The notes below the pieces were generated by a model, which searched no databases, was not told the origin of the DNA, and was given only the letters and a program-made list of their open reading frames with translations. The position numbers and the translations under genes are program-made. A DNA stretch of 64,000 nt from Succinimonas sp045124755. GTDB lineage: Bacteria > Pseudomonadota > Gammaproteobacteria > Enterobacterales > Succinivibrionaceae. The number at the start of each line of letters is the position of its first letter. Within the stretch, counting starts at the first letter, position 1. Positions 36,854-44,360 of the stretch are shown here, piece by piece. The stretch is from assembly GCF_045124755.1 (NCBI RefSeq), contig NZ_JBGVMK010000140.1, one strand, 5' to 3'.

Positions 36854-38038
36854 ATGCTGGGAACTCCCTATACTCCCAATGCCACCAGGGCCGTTCTGCT
36901 CGGCTGCGGCGAATTGGGCAAAGAAATCTGCATCGAGCTGCAGCGGCTTGGTGTTGAGGTTATCGGTGTCGATCGTTATGCCAACGCTCCTGCCATGCAG
37001 GTGGCCCATCGCTCCCATGTAATTGACATGCAGAACGGTGACGAACTGGCCAAAGTTATTGCCGAGGAAAAGCCTCACTATATCATTCCCGAAATCGAGG
37101 CCATTGCCACCGAGCGCCTGCAGGAGTTCGAGAAGCAGGGCATCAAGGTAGTTCCCAGCAGCTTTGCCGCCAGAACCACCATGGATCGCGAAGGGATCCG
37201 CACCCTGGCCGCCGAAAAGCTCCGCATTCCCACCTCCAAATACGTCTTTGCCGAAACCATCGAGGAGTTCCGGGAAGGCGTGGCCAAGATCGGCATTCCC
37301 TGCGTGGTAAAGCCGGTCATGAGCTCCTCCGGCAAGGGACAGTCCGTTATCAAAAGCAGCGCTGATATCGACAAGGCCTGGGAAACCGCTCATGAAAAGG
37401 GCCGGGGCCACAAGCAGAAGGTCATTATCGAGGAATTCCTGAAATTCGACTATGAGATCACCCTGCTCACCGTGCACGCCGTTGACGGCTTCCATTTCTG
37501 TCCGCCCATCGGACACCGCCAGGAAAACGGCGACTACCAGGAAAGCTGGCAGCCCCAGAAGATGCCGGAAACCCTGCTGGTCAAGGCGCAGTACATTGCC
37601 AAGGAAATCGTGGACGCTCTGGACGGCTACGGCATTTACGGCGTGGAGCTGTTCATCCGGGGAGACGAGGTGCTGTTCAGCGAGGTATCCCCCCGGCCTC
37701 ATGACACCGGCATGGTAACCATGATTTCACAGAATTTAAGCGAATTCGCCCTGCACGTAAGAGCCCTGCTGGGACTTCCGGTGGGACAGATCATTCCTTC
37801 GGGCCCGGCGGCATCCGTAGCCCTGCTGGGAGACGGCGACTCCGCCAACATCTCCTTTGACAACGTGGCCGGCGCCATGTCCCTGTGCCCGACATCACAG
37901 GTACGGCTCTTCGGGAAGCCCGAAATCCGCGGACACCGCCGGCTGGGAGTTATTCTCACCAGGGGCGACACCACGGAGCAGGCCGTAAGCGACGGCAAGA
38001 AGGTCGCTGCCGCAATCCGCATCGACTACGGCAAATAA
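36854..38038 (+). CDS. purT: Formate-dependent phosphoribosylglycinamide formyltransferase
   Basis: A 394-residue ATP-grasp enzyme converting GAR, formate and ATP to formyl-GAR in purine synthesis; it is independent of tetrahydrofolate, fitting an anaerobe that makes formate. Features: LLGCGELGKE (about 15-24), the ATP-grasp loop KPVMSSSGKGQSV (about 155-167), the metal-binding EVSPRPHDTGMVT (about 277-289) and GVILTRGD near the end. Length equals E. coli PurT (392). The ATG at 36854 is chosen from alignment with known N-termini, although the frame is open further upstream. A terminator follows. Confidence 0.95.
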   Translation: MLGTPYTPNATRAVLLGCGELGKEICIELQRLGVEVIGVDRYANAPAMQVAHRSHVIDMQNGDELAKVIAEEKPHYIIPEIEAIATERLQEFEKQGIKVVPSSFAARTTMDREGIRTLAAEKLRIPTSKYVFAETIEEFREGVAKIGIPCVVKPVMSSSGKGQSVIKSSADIDKAWETAHEKGRGHKQKVIIEEFLKFDYEITLLTVHAVDGFHFCPPIGHRQENGDYQESWQPQKMPETLLVKAQYIAKEIVDALDGYGIYGVELFIRGDEVLFSEVSPRPHDTGMVTMISQNLSEFALHVRALLGLPVGQIIPSGPAASVALLGDGDSANISFDNVAGAMSLCPTSQVRLFGKPEIRGHRRLGVILTRGDTTEQAVSDGKKVAAAIRIDYGK

Positions 38039-38083
38039 TAACCCGGGACTCATCCGTAACGGAGTCCGGCTTATGCCTGAAAG

Positions 38084-38111
38084 CGGGGACTGGTTATCCA
38101 GTCCCGTTTTT
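38084..38111 (+). terminator. Rho-independent terminator of purT
   Basis: GGGACTGG (38086-38093), TTAT loop, CCAGTCCC (38098-38105), then GTTTTT. Confidence 0.85.
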
Positions 38112-38293
38112 ATGCCGGGGGTACCGGGGAAAGCAGGAGCCCCGGGCAAAAAAGATTTTTAATGCAGTTACCGACACTGCAGGCATTACAGTGAAAAAGG
38201 AAGACCGGCTCCCCGGGCAAAATCCCGGGACGAAGTAAAAGCCGGCAGGAAATTATTATAAAAAAACGGCCGGAAGCCGTTCAGGACATCAAA

Positions 38294-38482
38294 ATGAAAT
38301 TCGACAACTACGAACACATGGATCCCTTCATTCTTTACTCCGCAGTGAACATGGAGCTCCGGGATCAGGGCATCAGCCTGGAAGAATTCTGCAAAATCCA
38401 CGACATTGATCCCGAGAAGCTTCAGGAAATTCTGGAAAAGGCCGGTTTCGTCTATTCTCCCGAGCATAACCAGTTCCGCTGA
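38294..38482 (+). CDS. DUF4250-family small protein
   Basis: A 62-residue protein matching DUF4250 throughout: MDPFILYSAVNMELRDQ near the start, a central helical part and an ending HNQFR. The family is found in many anaerobes and has no known function; the helical pattern suggests a small DNA-binding or adaptor fold. It sits 57 bases before the exonuclease-I-like gene and may share its transcript. Confidence 0.8.
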   Translation: MKFDNYEHMDPFILYSAVNMELRDQGISLEEFCKIHDIDPEKLQEILEKAGFVYSPEHNQFR

Positions 38483-38539
38483 GCCTTTGGATAATTACCG
38501 TGCTTTTGAGCTCCCCTGTTCACCCTCCGAGGTATTTTC

Positions 38540-39931
38540 ATGCTGTTTCTGCATCTGATTCCCATTAATGAGGATTCCGAGCCTTTGGCTCTGGAATACG
38601 TCCTCACGCCTGACGCCGCGCCCCGGGGAGCCGCTCCGTCCTCCCCCGCTCCGGAAAACAAGCTCCCGGAAAAGGGTCTCCTCATTCTGCCGCCCCGGGC
38701 GGGGATCTTTCCGGCGCCGGAATATTCTCTGGGGATGCCCCGGGATCCGGTGGCCATGATCGCGGAAGCCCGGCCGCTCCCGGAGCTGAGGGATAAGGTA
38801 CAGGCGCTTTTTGCATCTCCGGAGGCAAATGTTATTGCGCTTACCTCCTTCCGCTTCCTTACCGCCCTGAAAAAGCTGTTCCTGCGTCTTCTGCTTCCGG
38901 ATCTCACATGCGGCAAAAAAATCGTTTCCGTAAAAAGTCTGGTGCGCCTTGCCGCGCTCTACAAGGGGATCTTCCGGGAGGACATGGCCCGCAATCTCAA
39001 AAAGTCCTATGAAGGCATCACCGGACGGCCGGAAACCCAGCTCTCCGGATCTTTGGGGTTCTTCGGGATCCTGAAAAACCGGGAGGAGCGGCTTATCAAT
39101 TATTTTCTGACAGGTTCCCCTTTCTCGGGGGATTTCGCGCCGTTTTCTTCTGAAAAGATCCTGGCCGCTCTGGGAGAAAACAGCTTTATGCTGTTCACCC
39201 CGCTGATGCCGGCCGGAGACGGCGGCATTCTGGTCTGGGATCTCCGAGTAAACCCCGGCGCCGCCGCTCCGGAGGAAAGCTCCGGGGACAATCAGGGCAA
39301 GGACGGCAGCAAAGAAGCCGGAAATCCCTCCGCTTCTTTGGAAGCCGACAGCGCCGCGGCCCCGGAAGTGCCGGAGAAGTCAGGGTTTGTGATTATTTAT
39401 GATCGGGGGGATCTTCTGTTTTCCCCTGCGGGAACGGTATCCCAGAGCACCCTCAATCTCTACGGCATCTCCTCGGCAGCGGTGAAGGCAAATCACAGCA
39501 ATCTGATAAAGCTCCTCAGCAACCGGAAATTCCGGGAGGAGGCCTGTTTCCGGGCTCTTCCGGATACGGACGCCGCGGAAACCAGAAAAGCCGGCGCCGC
39601 CCCCGGACTTAATCAGGTGAGCGCCCTTCTGGAGCATCCCGGCTACCGCGGCATCTCCGAAAATGATCCGGAACCCTCAAGGCTCATCAGTCTGCTTCCG
39701 GAGCTCTCGGGAGATCTCCTTCATCTCGCGCTGGACTACCTTTATACCGTCTCTCCGGAGCTTCTGGATCAGCAGTATGCCATGGTTTACGGCGAAATGG
39801 TGCGGGATCGGGTAGCGGCTAAAAGGGATGACTTCATTATGCGGGTTAATGATCTGGGCGAGAAATACCGGAACAGTCCGGAGGCTTTGAACAGACTGAA
39901 AAGACTCTGCGACTACCTGTCCCGGAACTAA
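38540..39931 (+). CDS. Exonuclease I (SbcB)-like protein lacking the catalytic residues
   Basis: A 463-residue protein with no obvious family at first sight, but from about residue 45 on it follows the order of E. coli exonuclease I. P-R-A-G-I-F-P-A-P matches the KPADDYLPQP region; LRDKVQALFASPEANVIALTSFRF (about 82-105) matches ARIHSLFTVPKTCILGYNNVRF. The segment around GTVSQSTLNLYGISSAAVKANHSNLIKLLSN matches NTLRPEDADRLGINRQ...LRENPQ, and the helical C-terminus matches too. The N-terminal DxE of the DEDD nuclease (in HDYETFG) is replaced by LHLIPINED, and the later catalytic Asp/His region is missing. If the relation holds, it is a pseudoenzyme, perhaps an SSB- or DNA-binding regulator. A Ser/Ala/Glu-rich insert lies at about 245-278. 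Confidence 0.45.
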   Translation: MLFLHLIPINEDSEPLALEYVLTPDAAPRGAAPSSPAPENKLPEKGLLILPPRAGIFPAPEYSLGMPRDPVAMIAEARPLPELRDKVQALFASPEANVIALTSFRFLTALKKLFLRLLLPDLTCGKKIVSVKSLVRLAALYKGIFREDMARNLKKSYEGITGRPETQLSGSLGFFGILKNREERLINYFLTGSPFSGDFAPFSSEKILAALGENSFMLFTPLMPAGDGGILVWDLRVNPGAAAPEESSGDNQGKDGSKEAGNPSASLEADSAAAPEVPEKSGFVIIYDRGDLLFSPAGTVSQSTLNLYGISSAAVKANHSNLIKLLSNRKFREEACFRALPDTDAAETRKAGAAPGLNQVSALLEHPGYRGISENDPEPSRLISLLPELSGDLLHLALDYLYTVSPELLDQQYAMVYGEMVRDRVAAKRDDFIMRVNDLGEKYRNSPEALNRLKRLCDYLSRN

Positions 39932-40236
39932 GGACGGAAGCTGTTTCGTCATTTGCGGCAGGAAGGAAGAATACCAGACTACCCCGCTCCGGAGCTGCTA
40001 ATTTTAAGCACTTAAGGAGCTATCTCCCGGTAAACGGCTGCGTCCTGTACGCTGCTTGCGAAACCAATGTTTGCAGGCTTGCTCATCACATGGTTTTAAG
40101 CCGTCATTTTGCCTTGAAGCTCTCAGCCCTGAGAGAACAGGAACAGAAAACCGGCAGAACAGGAAATATCCCCCGTAAACTGCCGGCTTACTTCTTTGTA
40201 TGGTTAAGCAGAAAACACCGTGCCTGAAGTTCTTCA
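39932..40236. other. Intergenic region
   Basis: No gene is seen. The right half (from about 40130) belongs to a duplicated segment whose second copy lies at about 40600-40715, downstream of the complete Rpn-like gene. Confidence 0.4.
40147..40186 (-). terminator. Terminator of the truncated Rpn copy
   Basis: On the minus strand CCGGCAG, long loop, CTGCCGG and TTTTC. A diverged duplicate of the terminator at 40621-40670. Confidence 0.55.
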
Positions 40237-40590
40237 TCAGGATTTCCGCAGAAGCTCCAGGTACTCAGCCTGTTCGGATTCAGGAATGCCTATGCGGTTC
40301 ATTGCTTTTTCAGCAGAAATGTTACCGATGTCCATCACCGTCCTGATACTGGCAAGCGTTTGCTCTTGCATCTTCATATTCATGTCATCAAGCTTTTTCT
40401 GCATCTCCTGCTGCATTTCTTTCCGGCCCTGTGCCAGACCTTGCGCCCGGCTTTCGTTCATGATGGCCCTACTCATACTGTCCATGCTTTCCATCTCCTC
40501 TGAGATTTCTTTGGTCATTGGAATACTGAATTCATGTTCCAATATTTTCTGGCGGGCTTCAAATTTGACTGGCATTAGATCCGCATTGAA
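40237..40590 (-). pseudogene. 5'-truncated copy of the Rpn-like nuclease gene
   Basis: Encodes only the last 110-115 residues of the gene at 40716-41906: ILEHEFSIPMT, ESMDSMSRAIMNESRAQG, ASIRTVMDIGNISAEKAM and the ending YLELLRKS are shared with few changes. Homology begins around FNADLMPVKFEARQK, directly preceded by an in-frame TAG; the whole nuclease domain is missing. The downstream terminator and the sequence TATGGTTAAGCAGAAAAC are also duplicated, so a segment of about 450 bases was copied in tandem. Confidence 0.8.
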
Positions 40591-40620
40591 CTACGAATCT
40601 CTCTGCGCCCGCCGGGAACA

Positions 40621-40670
40621 GAAAAAAAGCCGACAGGACAAGGAGATCCCCCCCCTGCGGGCTGCCGGCT
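40621..40670 (-). terminator. Terminator of the Rpn-like gene
   Basis: On the minus strand AGCCGGCAG, loop, CTGTCGGCT (one G-T pair) and seven T. Confidence 0.75.
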
Positions 40671-40715
40671 TTCTTCTATGTATGGTTAAGCAGAAAACGC
40701 CTCACCGGATTTTAT

Positions 40716-41906
40716 TCAGGATTTCCGCAGGAGTTCCAGGTACATAGCCTGGTCGGATTCAGGAATACCTATGCGGTCCATTGCTTTTTCAGCAGAAATG
40801 TTACCGATGTCCATCACCGTCCTGATACTGGCAAGCGTTTGCTCTTGCATCTTCGTATTCAAGTCTTCAATTGTTTTCTGCATCTTCTGCTGCATTTCTT
40901 TCCGGCCCTGTGCAAGACCTTCTTCCAGACCTTGCGCCCGGCTTTCGTTCATGATGGCTCTGCTCATGCTGTCCATGCTTTCCATCTCCTCTGAGATTTC
41001 TCTAGTCATCGGAATACTGAATTCATGTTCCAATATTTTCTGGCGGCATTCAAGTGTTTTGTCATCAATTAGCAGCGCAGATAAAAATTCAATAATTTTT
41101 TCCCGGTTCTCGGGGTCATTGTTGCTGAAGGTAATTATGGCAAACCTTATTTTGTCGTAGTATGGCCGCAGGTCTTCGCTGAGTTCCCGGGCCGGCCCGA
41201 AACTTCTTAATACCCCAAAACCAAATTCCACCAGCGAGTTTTTACAGTCCAGAGACGGTCGCAGCCAGAGACAATAGACCTTTCTTATGGAGTCGTAATC
41301 CTGATTGAAGAATACGAGATCTTTCTGCCGGGAAATCATCCGGCTCCCGTAGTAGACGCAGCGCGAAAGAAGCTCATACTCGAGTATGTCGCCCAGGGGC
41401 TGAACCTCAATATTTATCGTCAGCATGACCCTTTCCTTATCGCCGGGATGCCTGATGTTAAAGAGGATGTCAAAACGTATCACACCTTCTCCGGGAACCG
41501 AGTCTTCGGAATCGGAACCCTCAATTTTACTGTCAGCATTCGGCCTGACCGGGTCAACGGCGATGGAGTTAATCTCCTGAACATCTTCAATGCAATTCTG
41601 AAGCTCCGCAATTTCATACTGGCTGAATTCCTCGATGCCGTATTTGAGGACGTTGGCCAGAATAACCGTGCGCTTCAGGAGATTCTTTGCCACAGAATCG
41701 TAAGATAACTTGCCATTACCGGCTGGCTTCGGGGTTTTCTTCGGAGGCGCCGGCTTTTTGGAAAAAGTCCCTGATTCTGATTTGCCTTCCTGTCCCGTGC
41801 CCGTTCCGGTATTTTCATTCATCTTAAAAGTTTTTCTTTTGACAAGTCCCTTGCCCTGGGTTGCCTTTATGGCATTGGCAAAATCGGTATTTACTGTATC
41901 GTTCAC
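40716..41906 (-). CDS. Rpn/PD-(D/E)XK nuclease-family protein
   Basis: A 396-residue protein of the recombination-promoting nuclease (Rpn, formerly transposase_31) superfamily. The nuclease core shows FDILFNIRHPGDKERVML followed by INIEVQP (about 145-170), giving the D...ExQ pattern usual in Rpn proteins. A downstream helical region contains the FIMD-like pattern typical of the family. The C-terminal about 100 residues form a Met/Gln/Lys coiled coil ending in RKS. The N-terminus (1-65) is Lys/Thr/Pro-rich and low in complexity. Rpn proteins promote RecA-independent recombination in E. coli, and a defence role has been proposed. A truncated tandem copy lies just downstream. Confidence 0.75.
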   Translation of the reverse strand: MNDTVNTDFANAIKATQGKGLVKRKTFKMNENTGTGTGQEGKSESGTFSKKPAPPKKTPKPAGNGKLSYDSVAKNLLKRTVILANVLKYGIEEFSQYEIAELQNCIEDVQEINSIAVDPVRPNADSKIEGSDSEDSVPGEGVIRFDILFNIRHPGDKERVMLTINIEVQPLGDILEYELLSRCVYYGSRMISRQKDLVFFNQDYDSIRKVYCLWLRPSLDCKNSLVEFGFGVLRSFGPARELSEDLRPYYDKIRFAIITFSNNDPENREKIIEFLSALLIDDKTLECRQKILEHEFSIPMTREISEEMESMDSMSRAIMNESRAQGLEEGLAQGRKEMQQKMQKTIEDLNTKMQEQTLASIRTVMDIGNISAEKAMDRIGIPESDQAMYLELLRKS

Positions 41907-42490
41907 CTGTGAACTCCTTACGCTGTCTGAAACAAAAACCGCTGTCCGGAGGACAATCTCCCAGTCCTGACACTGCTATATAACGCATTGATATTGCATC
42001 TCTGGTACTTTATTGATCATATAAAATAACATCATAGTACAGCAGAGCTATATAGCAGCTCCGATGCAGGCGTAATAAAGCCTGATTAAGATCATAACCT
42101 CCGAACAGTTCGGCGAAGTCAAATACTATCACAATTCCTGAGATATGCAAAACATTTTAGCATAAAATTTAATTGTCTATATTTTAACCAGAATACAGCA
42201 AACTTTCACCATGCTTTCGGGTATAACTAAGGTGGCAAGAGAATTTGACGATATGAAAAACAGGTGGCCAACCAGAAAAAGTTCTGCATGCCAGAGGGCA
42301 GATAAACACCTAACAGGTTCATGTGTCTAAATTTCCAGGGGCATGTATGATGGAACAGGCTCTTTCGCCTGCGATCGGAGGAAAAGCGGTCTCAGCAAGG
42401 ACTTAAGCGGAGGCAGTCAAAAAGCGAAGATTGATCCCTCCGTTTCAGTTAAAGCTTCCACCGCCGTCTCCGCCGCTTACAAAAACGACT
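41907..42490. other. AT-rich intergenic region with long-range inverted repeat
   Basis: CTGCTATATA (41973-41982) and TATATAGCAG (42049-42058) are perfect inverted arms around a 66-base AT-rich centre, resembling a small non-coding element or an operator for the minus-strand Rpn gene. The rest to 42490 shows no supportable gene. Confidence 0.35.
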
Positions 42491-43210
42491 TTATGAGTCA
42501 CCCTGCCCCTTTGAGGAAGCGGTGAGCTCCGCGAGCCTCTCCATTTCATCACGGGTTAGCGGATTTGCCGTGAGCCCCTGTTTAAGCCACATGCCGCATT
42601 CCCGGATTATTTCTTCCGGGCTGTCGCGGCCCAGCCAGGCGGGGCTTGCCTTAAAATCATCCGCCTGGTGGAGGGCAGCTATGATAGCCGCCTCCAGCCG
42701 CAGCCGTTCCTCCTTGTTTGCCACCGGGAAAACGCAGAAGGTGAAGGCTTCCCGCATGTAAGCGCTGACCCGATGCTCGATCTCAGCCTCCTTGCTCTTG
42801 TCCGCTTTTCCGGCATTCTTGGCCTTCGAGGTATCAAGAGTCCAGATTGCGAGGTAGGAGTCATGATCCTGATTCAGGAGAACCTTTCCGATGTTCTTAC
42901 GAAAGATGCTGCTGTTATGGTGCTCGCTTAAAAAATGACTCCTGAGGCGCTGCTTAAGCCGGCCCGGAGACGTATGGGTGCCCACCCGGACAATGCGCGG
43001 CAGACCTTTGTAGGTTTCGCCCTTCTCAAAGACGATGTAAATGCCGTCTTTGAATGGGACGTCCTTAATCGTCTGCCAGCTGTAGACCGGAAGGCTGTTA
43101 AAAATCTGATGAAGCTGATCTGCAGCCGCCGAGTCTCCGGTCATGGCTTCCGGAAGAACTGCCGAGAGGGCTTGGGCGGTTTTCAGGTTGCTGGTGGTTT
43201 TCTGATTCAT
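42491..43210 (-). CDS. GIY-YIG-like protein
   Basis: A 239-residue protein with a GIY-YIG-like core. GIYIVFE (56-62) is the first motif, RIVRVGTH (72-79) takes the place of the YIG strand, and a conserved arginine-rich helix RLKQRLRSHF (84-93) follows. GIY-YIG domains are metal-dependent nucleases of repair, homing and restriction systems. A glutamate needed for metal binding may be that in EAAIIAAL near 173. The C-terminal helical part ends in a polar tail. The gene is three bases downstream of the DUF6884 gene, so the two form an operon. This pairing suggests a small defence or modification module. Confidence 0.65.
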   Translation of the reverse strand: MNQKTTSNLKTAQALSAVLPEAMTGDSAAADQLHQIFNSLPVYSWQTIKDVPFKDGIYIVFEKGETYKGLPRIVRVGTHTSPGRLKQRLRSHFLSEHHNSSIFRKNIGKVLLNQDHDSYLAIWTLDTSKAKNAGKADKSKEAEIEHRVSAYMREAFTFCVFPVANKEERLRLEAAIIAALHQADDFKASPAWLGRDSPEEIIRECGMWLKQGLTANPLTRDEMERLAELTASSKGQGDS

Positions 43211-43213
43211 GAG

Positions 43214-43669
43214 TTACTCCTTGACGTTTTCGGTTATTGCTTTCAGAAACTTGATGCGCTCGCCAAACCGCAGCTTGCCGAGAGGAAGTGATTTATGAGG
43301 AAGCTCCGGACACAGGTATTCGTGGTAACGCTGCCCGGCGAGAATGACAAATTCAGTCTTCCGGACATCGCAGACCTGACTCAGCTGATTCAAAACCCTC
43401 TGCGCCCATGCTCGCCGCTCTGCCGCGGGTTTAGCGTTCAGAGTTTCATCGTAAGGCTCTAAAATTTCATCCTCGGCAACAAGACCGTGTTTGGCGGAAA
43501 TGATATACACCCGATCCGCATTGGCTTTGGCGTACTTGTACAGGAGCGAAAACAGCAGACTTGCTGAATAAAGCTCACTGGCCGGGCATGAGCTGGACTT
43601 CTTGCGCTTGGAACAGGAGATCAGGGCAATTCTCTCGCTGTCGGCATTCGGAAAAACATCATCTTTCAT
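43214..43669 (-). CDS. DUF6884-family protein
   Basis: A 151-residue protein matching DUF6884 by pattern: ALISCSKRKKSSSCPASELYSASLLF (split here as ISCSKRK and PASELYSASL), IISAKHGLVAEDEILEPYDETL and FVILAGQRYHEYL. The family is distantly related to YaaA and to enzymes near deazaguanine DNA modification. It is often found in accessory regions, but no activity is known to me. It is first gene of the pair with the GIY-YIG-like protein. CTGCC/AGGTGCC lies upstream as a modest binding site. The 317 bases before it are AT-rich and empty. Confidence 0.65.
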   Translation of the reverse strand: MKDDVFPNADSERIALISCSKRKKSSSCPASELYSASLLFSLLYKYAKANADRVYIISAKHGLVAEDEILEPYDETLNAKPAAERRAWAQRVLNQLSQVCDVRKTEFVILAGQRYHEYLCPELPHKSLPLGKLRFGERIKFLKAITENVKE

Positions 43670-43986
43670 ATGGCACCTGTCATGCTTATCTGCATCTTCA
43701 TGGTCTTAATAATCTGGCAGCAGCTATTAAGACCATAATTCATTAGCTATTTGATTCATTACTAGGCCGGTAGATATTTACCGCTCAGCAATGAACTAAG
43801 AATACCTTTATTTTAGTAAAATACGTCTTATATGTCAAGTAATTACTCTAATCACATATTCTATTTATGATCTGTCAATAAAATATCACGCTTCTCAGAT
43901 CAGCGGCGCCTCACCTTTTCCGGCTCGGTTTTCCCCTGCCGTCCCTGGGTTCAGCTGCCTTTTATGGCTTTCTTTATGACGGTGCA

Positions 43987-44279
43987 ATGTCATTAAGAGA
44001 GCTCTAGGAAGGGATTCCGCTCTGCGGCCTTCTTCTTCCGGGAAAAAGAGAAAATTTTCAGGAAAGCTTATTGCAGCATTATGAAGCTTTGGGACTCTGG
44101 AAAATCGAGGCTGGGTCTATGCTCCGGGTGATTACGGATATCCGGAACCGGCAGAAATCGGAGAATGCCGCAACAATGATGATGCGGAATTGACGTATAA
44201 AAAACCCATCGTTAAGATCAGGCTGAACGACAGCGAGAATGCGGCAGAGGCAAATAAGAAGAGCTTACAGTACCGGTGA
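43987..44279 (+). pseudogene. Degraded gene with one nonsense codon and one frameshift
   Basis: Starting MSLREL at 43987, an in-frame TAG at 44005 is followed by coding-like sequence (EGIPLCGLLLPGKRENFQ, then HYEALGLWKIEAG). At about 44113 the reading must shift to continue as WVYAPGDYGYPEPAEIGE and KKPIVKIRLNDSENAAE to the TGA at 44277. Both halves have the codon pattern of a real protein. I do not recognise the family. The region lies directly before the second AAA/PD-(D/E)XK gene. Confidence 0.5.
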
Positions 44280-44360
44280 ATACAAGGGGATCTCTGTCTT
44301 CAGCAAAGAAAAAAATGCGGCTCCCGGCAGACGGTGACAGTTTATGGAAGGAGAAGAGAT

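Noticed and set aside
42343..42525. 60-codon plus-strand frame before the GIY-YIG gene
   Set aside because: Overlaps the end of the convergent gene and lacks a binding site or similarity.
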